Below the pieces are notes generated by a model, which was not told the origin of the DNA, made no database searches, and saw nothing but the letters and a program-made list of their open reading frames with translations. A stretch of DNA of 64,000 bases from Corynebacterium xerosis NBRC 16721 = ATCC 373 (GTDB lineage Bacteria > Actinomycetota > Actinomycetes > Mycobacteriales > Mycobacteriaceae), in the NCBI RefSeq assembly GCF_001552415.1, contig NZ_BCRD01000001.1, forward strand, positions 372,001-436,000. Reading direction: 5' to 3'. This document shows, one piece after another, positions 52,495 to 60,423 of the stretch. Every line of letters starts with the position of its first letter. Positions within the stretch are counted from its first letter, which is position 1. The position numbers and the translations under genes are program-made.

Positions 52495-53200
52495 CCGGAT
52501 CGGCGTGATGCGCGGGGCCGCGGCGGCCGGGTGCGCGCTGGCGTTGACGCTGGCCGGCTGCTCCAACGGCGGCGACGGCGGCGGTGGCGCGGACGGAAAC
52601 GCGGATTCGGCGCAGGCGGCACCGGAGACCGTCACCTCGACGGTGACCACCACCGCCGGCGAGGGCACCGACGGGGATGCGTCGGGCCGGTCACCGTCGC
52701 CGACGCCCGGCGGTAATGACGGCGGGAACGGAAACGGCGATGCCGGGAATCGAGGCGGGGGCCAGGGCCGTGGCGGCGCCGAATGCGGGGTCGACGAAAG
52801 TGCCCCGATCATCACCGACTCCATCGCCGGCGTGGAGCCTCCATCGGCCGGCGACCGCTGGGAGCTGACCGAAACCAACTACGACTCCTGCGGTGAGCTG
52901 ACCTACGCGCTGTTCCACCAGATGCCCCAGGGCAACTCGCAATTCGCCACGAAGATCCTCATGTTCCATGACGGCGAATACCTGGGCGTCGACGCCAGCA
53001 CCGCCCCGCAGCAGGGCTGGATCATCGGGGAAGGCGACGGCTGGTTCGAAGTGGAGTACAAGGACTGGGAGGCGTTGATGGAGTCCGGCGAGCCCAACGC
53101 CGCGTCGCCGAAGTACACCACGACCATCACGTTCACCTGGAGCGACGAGAAGAACAGGGTCGTCCTCGACGGGGAACTGCCGAACCAGAACCTGTACTGA
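52487..53200 (+). CDS. LppP/LprE family lipoprotein
   Basis: The 237-residue lipoprotein has signal sequence and lipobox TLAGC (Cys ~25). A long Gly/Asn/Thr linker follows, then an LppP/LprE domain beginning AECGVDESAPIITDSIAGV. Further on are YDSCGELTYALF, a Cys pair, and DGWFEVEYKDWEALMESG. It is surface-exposed with no known activity; mycobacterial LprE has been linked to virulence. The GTG start at 52487 has GGGAGG upstream and overlaps the macrodomain stop. Confidence 0.82.
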   Translation: MRSRIGVMRGAAAAGCALALTLAGCSNGGDGGGGADGNADSAQAAPETVTSTVTTTAGEGTDGDASGRSPSPTPGGNDGGNGNGDAGNRGGGQGRGGAECGVDESAPIITDSIAGVEPPSAGDRWELTETNYDSCGELTYALFHQMPQGNSQFATKILMFHDGEYLGVDASTAPQQGWIIGEGDGWFEVEYKDWEALMESGEPNAASPKYTTTITFTWSDEKNRVVLDGELPNQNLY

Positions 53201-53263
53201 CGCCCGCCGGCTCGACGCCGCGTCAATGCGGCGCTTCGACCCGCTGCGCGATCGCTCCGGCGG

Positions 53264-55093
53264 CTACTGCTTCTTCAGCACCTCGGCGATGAAGTCGGCG
53301 ATGACCTCGCGGGAGATCTTCACGTCGATGACGATGACGCCGTTCGGGTCGTCGTCAAGCAACTCGGCGACCCGCGCGAAGTCGGACATGTCGGCGACGG
53401 TGACCCCGCGCGCGCCCAGCGACCGGCCGACCGCGGCGAAATCGATGTCGTCGATGACCATCGACGCGGTGTCCAGGCCCTCCGCGCGGTACTGGTGCAG
53501 CTCGGCGCCGTAGGCCGCGTCATTCATGACGATGACGGCACCCCGGCGCACCGTGCGGAAGACGGTCTCGGCATCGGACAGCGCCATCAGGCCGCCACCG
53601 TCGCCGGTGACCAGCACGTTGTAATCATCGGGGCGGGCGGCGGCGACGCCGATGGCCGTCGGAAAGCCCAGCCCGATCGTCTGGATCGCCGTGCCGACCA
53701 GCACCTGCGCCCGCGGATCCGGGCTGTCCAGGTACATGGGCACCCAACCGAGGAAATGCCCGCCGTCGGTGCACACCGTGCGCTGCGCCGGGAGGATCCG
53801 GTTGAGCTCGCGCAGGGCCGCGCGCGGGTCGAGGCGGCCGTCGGCGCCGCGCTCGTGGAACAGCTCGGGCTGGGTGGCGGGGTCCTCGGCCGGGGGCAGG
53901 GCGCCGAGTTCGTCTCGCCAGGTCGCGCGGGCGCCGGTCGTGCGGTCGGCGACGAGCCCGTCGAGCACGGGCATGACCGTGGTCAGGTCGCACAAGAGCC
54001 GCTTATCGACGTCCCGGTTCGACGGATGCTCCTCCAACGTCAGGTGGATGATGGTCGCATCGGGCGAGAACAGCGACCCGCCGCGGGACTGGAAGGCGTT
54101 GAAGCTGGCGCCGAGGACCAGGACGACGTCGGCGTCGCGCGCGATGGGCACGTGGGCGCGGTGCGTGAAGCCGCCGGCGGTGCCCATGCACCACTCGCCG
54201 CCGATGACGTTGCGGGCCATCGCCGAATGCATGTGGACCGCGCCGATGCGGTCGCCGAGGGCGGCGACGTCCGCGGCCACGCCGGCGCGGACGACGCCGC
54301 GGCCGGACAGGATGAGCGGGCGGCGGGCGCCGGCGAGGGCGTCGGCGACGGCGGCGAGCTCGGCCCGGGTGGCCTCGGACAGGGGGCGCGTCGGGGTGGC
54401 GTGGGCCGGGCGCAGGAGTTCCGGGCGTGACAAGACGTCGCCGCCGTCGGCCAGCGGGGCGGTCTGCAGGTCGAAGGGCAGAAGCAGGACGACCGGCTCC
54501 TGGTGCGTCTGCGCCAGCGCGAATGCGGCGTGGGCGTCGGCGGCCGCGGTGGCAGGGGTGGGCGTGAAGTGGTCGATGCCCAGCGCGTCGAGAAGCCCGG
54601 CCTGGTTCAGATCGAAGTGGCGCGGGCCGGCGGCGGGGGCGGAGCCGGTGACGTAGACCATGGGCACGCGGGCGGCCTTGGCCTCCGCGAGCGCCGTGAT
54701 GGTGTTGGTGAACCCGGCGCCGCAGGTGGTCGTGGCCACGGCGATGCCGCCGCCGGCGCGGAAGAAGGCGTCGGCGGCGGCGACGGCGCCGGCCTCGTGG
54801 CGGGTGGCCGTGTACGGGAAGCCGCGGGACGTCAGGTGGCTGACGACGTGCGAGTTCGCGTTGCCAACCAGCCCGAAGACGTGGTCGGCCCGGGCCAGGA
54901 TGACGTCGGCGATGGCCGTGGAGACCGTGGCGGCGAGAGTGGTCTCGGTGCGGGGCGCGGGAACGTTGGTGTCGCCCGCATCGGCGGCGGGGGAGGCGCT
55001 CGCATGGGTGGCGGCCTCGTCGACGGCGACCGGCGCCCCGTGTCCGATTGTGTTGGTTTCGGGGCGGGTGGTCTCGGTGGTGTATCGCTGCAC
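53264..55093 (-). CDS. Thiamine diphosphate-dependent enzyme (acetolactate synthase/benzoylformate decarboxylase superfamily)
   Basis: A 609-residue ThDP enzyme. The PYR domain carries the catalytic Glu in TATRHEAGAVAAADAFFRA (~residue 75). The central FAD-binding-like domain (~230-360) follows. The PP domain has the cofactor motif GDGGGLMALSDAETVF ending in VIVMNDAAYGAE. Typical reactions are 2-ketoacid decarboxylation or carboligation; it is not a clear ilvB because no ilvN follows. AAGGAG lies nine bases before the GTG start. The first ~50 residues are a disordered extension. A motif copy (53350) encodes LLDDDPNG near the C-terminus. Confidence 0.85.
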   Translation of the reverse strand: MQRYTTETTRPETNTIGHGAPVAVDEAATHASASPAADAGDTNVPAPRTETTLAATVSTAIADVILARADHVFGLVGNANSHVVSHLTSRGFPYTATRHEAGAVAAADAFFRAGGGIAVATTTCGAGFTNTITALAEAKAARVPMVYVTGSAPAAGPRHFDLNQAGLLDALGIDHFTPTPATAAADAHAAFALAQTHQEPVVLLLPFDLQTAPLADGGDVLSRPELLRPAHATPTRPLSEATRAELAAVADALAGARRPLILSGRGVVRAGVAADVAALGDRIGAVHMHSAMARNVIGGEWCMGTAGGFTHRAHVPIARDADVVLVLGASFNAFQSRGGSLFSPDATIIHLTLEEHPSNRDVDKRLLCDLTTVMPVLDGLVADRTTGARATWRDELGALPPAEDPATQPELFHERGADGRLDPRAALRELNRILPAQRTVCTDGGHFLGWVPMYLDSPDPRAQVLVGTAIQTIGLGFPTAIGVAAARPDDYNVLVTGDGGGLMALSDAETVFRTVRRGAVIVMNDAAYGAELHQYRAEGLDTASMVIDDIDFAAVGRSLGARGVTVADMSDFARVAELLDDDPNGVIVIDVKISREVIADFIAEVLKKQ

Positions 55094-55305
55094 GGAAGGT
55101 CTCCTTCGACGGCGGACGGGTGCTGCGGACAAGTGCAGGGGCCGATTGTTGCCGATGGCGCAGGTAAGCGGAAGGGTGAAACCGTCGATAACGGATTGAT
55201 CACGGGTTTTGCCGAATATTTGGGGGTGGAAATCGGGGGGATTACGCCGTTCATGGAAATTCGCGTCGCGTGTTTCATGGGGGTGATCTTCGGGTGTGGC
55301 ACAGT

Positions 55306-55316
55306 GCTTTGCGACG
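55306..55316 (-). repeat. Variant of the dispersed motif (GCTTTGCGACG on +)
   Basis: A copy with one substitution in the 814-bp gap 55094-55907. The gap holds no convincing gene but several repeats and hairpins, listed separately. Confidence 0.6.
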
Positions 55317-55450
55317 CTCATGTGGTGCCCGCACGCGTGACCTCCTAGTTGTGCCCGCCGGAACTCGATCGCCACAGCTAGGCCCCGGCAAATGGGTCCG
55401 TCAGTGCTCAGCCCGGACGCCGAACCCCGATGGGGAGCGGCCGCGGCTTC

Positions 55451-55610
55451 CCAAACCCCGACCTCGATAACGGAGCCGACGCTTGCCAAACCCCGAGATC
55501 AGACCGCAGGTTGCCAAACCCCGAGATCAGAACCCCGAAAGGGGTGCATGACCGCCGTTCATATCCCGAGATCGGGGTTGATCTCGGGTTTTTCCTTTCG
55601 GGGTTTGGGA
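55451..55610 (+). repeat. Short-repeat and palindrome cluster around CCAAACCCCGA
   Basis: CCAAACCCCGA occurs at 55451. A 21-bp repeat, TTGCCAAACCCCGAGATCAG plus A, occurs at 55483-55503 and 55511-55531 (period 28). An inverted TCCCAAACCCCG lies at 55599-55610. AACCCCGAAAGG at 55531-55542 pairs with CCTTTCGGGGTT at 55594-55605, enclosing the terminator at 55565. It may encode a structured RNA. Confidence 0.7.
55565..55593 (+). terminator. Orphan Rho-independent terminator
   Basis: CCCGAGATC/GATCTCGGG (9 bp, loop GGGGTT) is followed by TTTTT. It points in the plus direction, where the nearest plus-strand gene upstream ends over 2.3 kb away at 53200, so an unannotated transcript may exist. Confidence 0.75.
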
Positions 55611-55684
55611 TTTGAGACTGTGGGAGGCCCCCTCATGGAAAAAGCGGGGTCGCAAACATGGGGCGCTACCCCGGCGTTTACGGG

Positions 55685-55757
55685 CCGGCTGGGAGGAGGC
55701 GACCCCGTGGTTTAGCGATGGGACGGGCGACCCCGTGGTGCGCATGCCGGCTGGGAG
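55685..55757. repeat. Duplicated GC-rich segments
   Basis: GCCGGCTGGGAGG occurs at 55685 and 55746, and GGCGACCCCGTGGT at 55698 and 55727, in the gap downstream of thrC. Confidence 0.65.
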
Positions 55758-55842
55758 GGGTCGACTCCCGGGGGATTGGCCGGCCGCCGCTCCGAAAGGC
55801 GAAGCGGAGGACCCGATGGCGTCGCAACGCCAGGCCCCGAAA

Positions 55843-55881
55843 ACGCGAAACGGGGCGCCGCCGACACTCCGGTGGCACCCC
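55843..55881 (-). terminator. Probable thrC terminator
   Basis: On the minus strand CGGGGTGCC pairs with GGCGCCCCG and is followed by TTTCGCGTTTT, 27 bp after the thrC stop. Confidence 0.65.
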
Positions 55882-55907
55882 GAATCGGGCGGCGAACCCC
55901 GTCGCCC

Positions 55908-57344
55908 CTACTTCGTGGCGATGTTGTCCAGGATGAAGTCCTTGATCACGTCGGCGTCGTTGGGCAGATCGACGACGCGACGCGGCGCGTCCATGATCCC
56001 GGCGAACCGCTCCGGCATGTCCGGCTCGGTGCCGGTGGCCTCCATGATGGTGTCGGCGAACTTCACCGGCAGCGCGGTCTCCAGGCACACGATCGGCGTC
56101 GACACCTGGTCGCGCAGGCCGCGGGCGACGTGGATGCCGTCGGCGGTGTGCGGGTCGACCATGACGCCGAGGCGCTCCCAGCAGTCGCGGATGGTCTCGA
56201 CGCGGTCGGTGTGGGTGGAGCGGCCCGACAGGAATCCGTGCACGGCGGACGCCTCGGGGAACGCCGGGTCACCGGTGAGGGTGAAACCGCCCTGCTTGAC
56301 CTTCACGCCGAACTTCTCGGCGATGCGCTCGGCGTCGCGGCCGAGCAGGTCGAAGATGAAGCGCTCGAAGTTCGACGCGCGCGAGATGTCCATGGACGGG
56401 CTCGACGTCGCCTGGGTCTCCTCGGAGCTGCGCACGCGGTAGGCGCCGGTGCGGAAGAACTCGTCGAGGACGTCGTTTTCGTTGGTGGCGACGATCAGCC
56501 GGTCAATCGGCACGCCCATGGACTTGGCGATGTGGCCGGCGCACACGTCGCCGAAGTTGCCGGTGGGCACGGAGAAGCTGACCTTCTGGTCGTTGGTCTC
56601 CGTCATGCGGATCCACGACGACACGTAGTACACGATCTGCGCCATCAGCCGCGCCCAGTTGATGGAGTTGACGGCGCCGATGCGGTTGGCGGCCTTGTAC
56701 TCCAGGTCGCCGGAGACGGCCTTGACCACGTCCTGGCAGTCGTCGAAGACGCCGTCGAGGGCGATGTTGTGGATGTTCGAGTCCTCGAGGCCGAACATCT
56801 GCGCCTGTTGGAACGGGGTCATGCGCCCGGCGGGGGTGAGCATGAACACGGAGATGCCGTGGCGGCCGCGCATGGCGTATTCGGCGGAGGACCCGGTGTC
56901 GCCGGAGGTGGCGCCGAGGATGTTCAGCGTCTCGCCGCGGCGGGCGAGCTCGTACTCGAACAGTTCGCCGAGCAGCTGCATGGCCATGTCCTTGAACGCG
57001 GCGGTGGGGCCCATGGACAGGTGGCCGATCCACAGGCCGTCTTCGAGTTCGGTGACGGGCACGATGTCCGGGTCGGAAAACTTCGGGGTGGTGTACGCGC
57101 GGGCGCAGATGGCCTTGAGGTCGTCGGTGGGGATGTCGTCGACGAACAGCTGCAGCACCTCGGCGGCCAGGGCGGCGTAGCCCTCGTCGGCGAGAACGTC
57201 GCGCCAACGCGTAAGCGTCGCGTCGTCGATCTGCGGGTACTCGACCGGCAGGTACAGACCGCCGTCGGGGGCGAGGCCGCCGAGGAGGATGTCCGAGAAC
57301 TTGGCGGGGGTTCGCTTCGGGTCGCGCGTCGAAATGTAGTCCAC
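55908..57344 (-). CDS. thrC: Threonine synthase
   Basis: This 478-residue fold-type II PLP enzyme converts O-phosphohomoserine to threonine. The family N-terminus YISTRDPKRTPAKFSDILLGG is present. The PLP lysine lies in MGPTAAFKDMAMQLLG, followed by LGATSGDTGSSAEYAMRG, NINWARLMAQIVYY and the phosphate-binding VPTGNFGDVCAGHIAKSMG. hom and thrB are not adjacent. The long N-terminal domain fits the enterobacterial/corynebacterial class of thrC. Confidence 0.96.
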   Translation of the reverse strand: MDYISTRDPKRTPAKFSDILLGGLAPDGGLYLPVEYPQIDDATLTRWRDVLADEGYAALAAEVLQLFVDDIPTDDLKAICARAYTTPKFSDPDIVPVTELEDGLWIGHLSMGPTAAFKDMAMQLLGELFEYELARRGETLNILGATSGDTGSSAEYAMRGRHGISVFMLTPAGRMTPFQQAQMFGLEDSNIHNIALDGVFDDCQDVVKAVSGDLEYKAANRIGAVNSINWARLMAQIVYYVSSWIRMTETNDQKVSFSVPTGNFGDVCAGHIAKSMGVPIDRLIVATNENDVLDEFFRTGAYRVRSSEETQATSSPSMDISRASNFERFIFDLLGRDAERIAEKFGVKVKQGGFTLTGDPAFPEASAVHGFLSGRSTHTDRVETIRDCWERLGVMVDPHTADGIHVARGLRDQVSTPIVCLETALPVKFADTIMEATGTEPDMPERFAGIMDAPRRVVDLPNDADVIKDFILDNIATK

Positions 57345-57368
57345 GGGGCCAACCTTACTGAACGGTGT

Positions 57369-57417
57369 GCTTTACGACGGCCACTGGCTGCACGTCTCGG
57401 CCGCATCGTCGTGAAGC
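57369..57417. repeat. Inverted pair of dispersed motifs
   Basis: GCTTTACGACG (57369-57379) and CGTCGTGAAGC (57407-57417) face each other across 27 bp in the 152-bp gap between the thrC start and the PRC-barrel gene end. They could fold into a stem with one mismatch and so act as the PRC gene's terminator. Confidence 0.75.
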
Positions 57418-57496
57418 GGCCGCGGTGCGCACGCGAAAACCCGGCCGCGGCGTTGGGGCCGTGGCCGGGTTCCCGTGGGGGGGCCGGGGGATGGGC

Positions 57497-58549
57497 CTAG
57501 CGGAGGTCGCGGGCGTCGCGCGAGCCGTGGCCGGCGTCGTGGGCGTCGCGATCGGAGATGGTGTCGCGCTCGACGCGGATCTCCTCGCGGGTCACGGGGA
57601 CCTCGATGGTCTCGTAGTCGGTGACCACGTGGCGGCGCAGGCGGACCTCGCCCAGGCCCGAGTCGCGGTCGGCACCGTGGCCCGAGTCGTGGTCGGCACC
57701 GTGGCCGGCGCTGGCATCACGGTCGCGGCCGACTGCGTCGTGGCCGCCGAGATCGGACACGTCGTGGCGGTCGACGTCGTCGGGGTGGCCGACGTGGCCG
57801 TGGCGATCGTCGTCGCGGGGCGCCTGGCCGTCGAGGGCGGCGGCGCGGTCGGCGTCGCGGAGGTCGGCGTCATCGCGCAGGGCCGCGCGGCGCTTCAGCT
57901 CCTCGGGCGTGAGATCGGAGTCGACGTGGTCCGGGCGGTCATGGACCTGGCCCGGTCGGGTCTGGCCGCGGTCGCGGAGATCGCGGTCATCGCGGACGTC
58001 GTGCTCGTCGTGAATGCCGTGCTCGTCGCGGCCGACTCGGCCGTCATCGGCGAGCCCGGCGGTGATTCCGGCACCGGCCGCGCCAACGCCGGCACCGCCG
58101 GCACCGGCGGCGGAGTCGCGGTGGAGATCGCGGTCGCCGTCGCGGAGGTCGCGGTCACCGTCGCGTCGGCCGTCGTGATGCGGATCGGCGTGGCGCTCAC
58201 GGCGCTCATCGGCGAGGTAGCGCTCGCTGTCCTGGGCATCCGTCAGCTGGTAGTGGCCGTAGATGTTGCGCTGGTCCTCGGGCGTCAGGTGGTTGTCCGC
58301 GTCGAGGTTGGGGGCGTCCTTGATGCGGTCCTTGTCGAAGGCCAGCTGGAGCTGGTCACCCGAAAGTCGGTGGCCGCGCATGGGCACCAGGCTGCTGCTC
58401 ATGCCGAACAACCCGTGGCCGACCTCCACGAAGGTGGGCTGGCCGGAGTTGTCGTCGACGAAAACCTCCTTGACCGCGCCCAGCTTGTCGCCGTTGCGGT
58501 CGTAAGCGGTGGCGTTGAAGAGATCCTTGATGTTCTTCTCGTTGGCCAT
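57497..58549 (-). CDS. PRC-barrel protein with degenerate DUF2382 tail
   Basis: The 350-residue protein has an N-terminal PRC-barrel domain (residues ~5-85, LFNATAYDRNGDKLGAVKEV, FVEVGHGLFGMSSSLVPM). A ~190-residue Asp/Arg/His/Gly-rich repetitive region follows, built from RDLRDGDRDLHRD-like units. The C-terminal ~55 residues match only the second half of a DUF2382/YsnF domain (EVRLRRHVVTDYETIEVPVT, REEIRVERDTIS). The family is stress-related, of unknown mechanism. GGAAGGAAG lies upstream of the ATG. The repetitive region replaces the first half of DUF2382 and probably expanded by slippage. Confidence 0.8.
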   Translation of the reverse strand: MANEKNIKDLFNATAYDRNGDKLGAVKEVFVDDNSGQPTFVEVGHGLFGMSSSLVPMRGHRLSGDQLQLAFDKDRIKDAPNLDADNHLTPEDQRNIYGHYQLTDAQDSERYLADERRERHADPHHDGRRDGDRDLRDGDRDLHRDSAAGAGGAGVGAAGAGITAGLADDGRVGRDEHGIHDEHDVRDDRDLRDRGQTRPGQVHDRPDHVDSDLTPEELKRRAALRDDADLRDADRAAALDGQAPRDDDRHGHVGHPDDVDRHDVSDLGGHDAVGRDRDASAGHGADHDSGHGADRDSGLGEVRLRRHVVTDYETIEVPVTREEIRVERDTISDRDAHDAGHGSRDARDLR

Positions 58550-58706
58550 GTCGATCTTCCTTCCGTGGTGCTTTTCTCGGGCCGCCCCTGAGCGGCGGCC
58601 GGTGTCGACCACGGTAAGGAGAATGTTGTTCACGTGCACTGGCGGGTCGGGTCCATCGGGCCGTTTCGGGCGGGGAAGCGCGTGCCTTCACGGGAAGCTC
58701 TCAGTT

Positions 58707-58722
58707 TGTGACATGGGTTACA
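58707..58722 (-). promoter_or_regulatory. GlxR/CRP-like site upstream of the PRC-barrel gene
   Basis: TGTGACATGGGTTACA matches the CRP/GlxR pattern TGTGAN6TCACA with one mismatch. It lies 158 bp upstream of the PRC-barrel start, inside the 236-bp gap 58550-58785, which otherwise shows no gene. Confidence 0.4.
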
Positions 58723-58785
58723 AACGATGTTCACCCAGGTCGTTCGAGAGGGGCGTTTCGAACCTGAGAATCAGCCCGGGGAGCA

Positions 58786-60171
58786 TCACGGTTCTGTAAC
58801 GATTCCCCTTCTGGTCGACCTGTGGACCTTTCGGGCACGGCGATGGTCGTCGGAAAGGCGTGTGTCGGCGCTCGTCCCAGTGCTCGTGCCGTCGCTCGCG
58901 TCATTGGTGGCGCCATCGGTGGGGCCATCGGTCGAGTTCGGGAACGCCGCCCGCGCCGCGACGTGCAACGATGCAGTGGCGGTTGCGGCGCAGGCCAACA
59001 TGACGACGGCCATGGCGACCGGCTGGGACATGCCGGCGGCGGCCGCAACTCCGACGAGCGGGCTGAGCAGGCCGGCCACGATGAATTGGCCCGAGCCCAT
59101 GAACGCCGAGGCCGAACCCGCGATGCCGGTGGCGCGGGACACCGCGAGCGCGGAGTTGTTGGGCATGTTCACGCCCATCGAAGCCACCGTGATGAACAGC
59201 AGGGCGAGGATCACGGGGGCGGGGGCGTCGGCAAGCGAAGCTGCGACCAATCCCGCAGTCGCCGCCAGCAAGATGGCGTTGCCCATCTTGGCGATGGGCA
59301 GGGGGCCGAGCTTGCGGACGATCCGCGCGTTGACCAGTCCAACGATGAACAGGCCGGTGGTGTTCGTGGCGAAGATCGCCGAGTACTGCACGGGGGAGAA
59401 GCCGTAGTGCTCCTGCAGGACGTACGCCGACGCCGCGACGTAGGCGAACATCGTGCCGAAGGAGGTGATGAAGGCGACCGCGAAGCCGACGTACGCGCCG
59501 TCGGAGAACAGCGACCGCGCGCTGGCGAGCATCGGGGCGAAACCGGCGTCCTTGCGACGCTCGGCGGGCAGGGTCTCGGGGACGGCGAAGACGACGCCGG
59601 CGAGGATCATCGCGTTGATGGCGACGAGCACCCAGAAGATGCCGCGCCAGCCGACGGGCTCGACCAGCAGGCCTCCGATGATCGGGCCGAGCACCGGCGC
59701 GATGCCGCCGAGCAGCATGAGGATGGAGAAGATCCGCGCAACCTCCGGGCCGCGCACGAGGTCGACGACCGCGGCGCGCGCCAGGACGACTGCCGTGCCG
59801 CCGGCGAGGCCCTGGACCAGGCGGGCGATGTAGAGCGTCCAGATTCCGGGGGCGAGCGCCGCCGCGGCGGTGGCGAGGAGCAGTCCCGCGGCGCCGGCGA
59901 TGAACAGGCCGCGGCGCCCGCGCGAATCCGACACCGGGCCCGCGACGAGCTGCCCGATGGCCATGCCGGCGAGGAAGAAGGTGATGGTCAGTTGGGCCGC
60001 GGCCTGGTCGATGTCGAACTCGTCGCCCAGCTGCGGCAATCCGGCCAGGTACATGTTGATCGACATCGGTTCCGCGGCCGACACCAGGGCCAGCACTCCG
60101 AGCAGAAGCGGCGGGATGAGGCCGCGGATGGGCGTTGCAGCGGCCGGGGCCTTCGTCTGGGTGGGGGACAT
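58786..60171 (-). CDS. Bcr/CflA-type MFS drug exporter
   Basis: The 461-residue protein has twelve transmembrane helices and typical Bcr/CflA features. SMSINMYLAGLP-like sequence lies in helix 1 (EPMSINMYLAGLPQLGDEF), motif A is GPVSDSRGRRGLFIAG, and motif C-like glycines lie in LLGGIAPVLGPIIGGLL. It probably exports drugs or metabolites with proton antiport. The C-terminal ~60 residues are a hydrophilic Thr/Asp/Arg tail. GGAGG lies upstream of the ATG, and a G-tract palindrome about 80 bp upstream may be its operator. Confidence 0.88.
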   Translation of the reverse strand: MSPTQTKAPAAATPIRGLIPPLLLGVLALVSAAEPMSINMYLAGLPQLGDEFDIDQAAAQLTITFFLAGMAIGQLVAGPVSDSRGRRGLFIAGAAGLLLATAAAALAPGIWTLYIARLVQGLAGGTAVVLARAAVVDLVRGPEVARIFSILMLLGGIAPVLGPIIGGLLVEPVGWRGIFWVLVAINAMILAGVVFAVPETLPAERRKDAGFAPMLASARSLFSDGAYVGFAVAFITSFGTMFAYVAASAYVLQEHYGFSPVQYSAIFATNTTGLFIVGLVNARIVRKLGPLPIAKMGNAILLAATAGLVAASLADAPAPVILALLFITVASMGVNMPNNSALAVSRATGIAGSASAFMGSGQFIVAGLLSPLVGVAAAAGMSQPVAMAVVMLACAATATASLHVAARAAFPNSTDGPTDGATNDASDGTSTGTSADTRLSDDHRRARKVHRSTRRGIVTEP

Positions 60172-60197
60172 GATCGGACCTCCGTGGACATGGGGCG

Positions 60198-60220
60198 GCC
60201 GCGCCCGAAGGCGCGGCCGA
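60198..60220. other. Hairpin in the exporter's 5' leader
   Basis: GGCCGCGCC/GGCGCGGCC with a CGAA loop lies 27-49 bp upstream of the MFS start codon and may affect its expression. Confidence 0.5.
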
Positions 60221-60246
60221 TTTAGTTGATGTGGCAACTGTAACCC

Positions 60247-60264
60247 ATATCCCCCGGGGGGTAT
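60247..60264. promoter_or_regulatory. CsoR-like G-tract inverted repeat
   Basis: ATATCCCCCGGGGGGTAT is an A/T-flanked C-tract/G-tract inverted repeat of the kind bound by CsoR/RcnR-family metal or sulfur sensors. It lies 76-93 bp upstream of the MFS exporter start. No CsoR-family gene is in the window. Confidence 0.45.
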
Positions 60265-60391
60265 TAATCCTGTGGTGTGCGCGGCCTCTCCTGAGTCGCG
60301 CGAGGCGGGGGAGATGTGCCCGGGTACGCCAAAACCCCGGGGCATCCGACGATGCTCCCGGGGCTGGGCCGGTCAATGGTGCGCGTCGGCC

Positions 60392-60402
60392 CGTCGTCAA
60401 GC
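60392..60402 (+). repeat. Dispersed motif CGTCGTCAAGC, intergenic copy
   Basis: An exact copy lies 22 bp beyond the stop of the LGFP lipoprotein gene. Confidence 0.8.
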
Positions 60403-60423
60403 GATGGGCTCGCGTTGAGCCGC

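Noticed and set aside
55451..55610. CCAAACCCCGA repeats as a CRISPR array
   Set aside because: Spacing is irregular, one copy is inverted, spacers are only a few bases, and there are no cas genes.
1051..60402. The dispersed 11-mer as KOPS, Chi or another replication-polarity motif
   Set aside because: Copies are about equal in both orientations across 64 kb, with no strand bias; a polarity function would need one.
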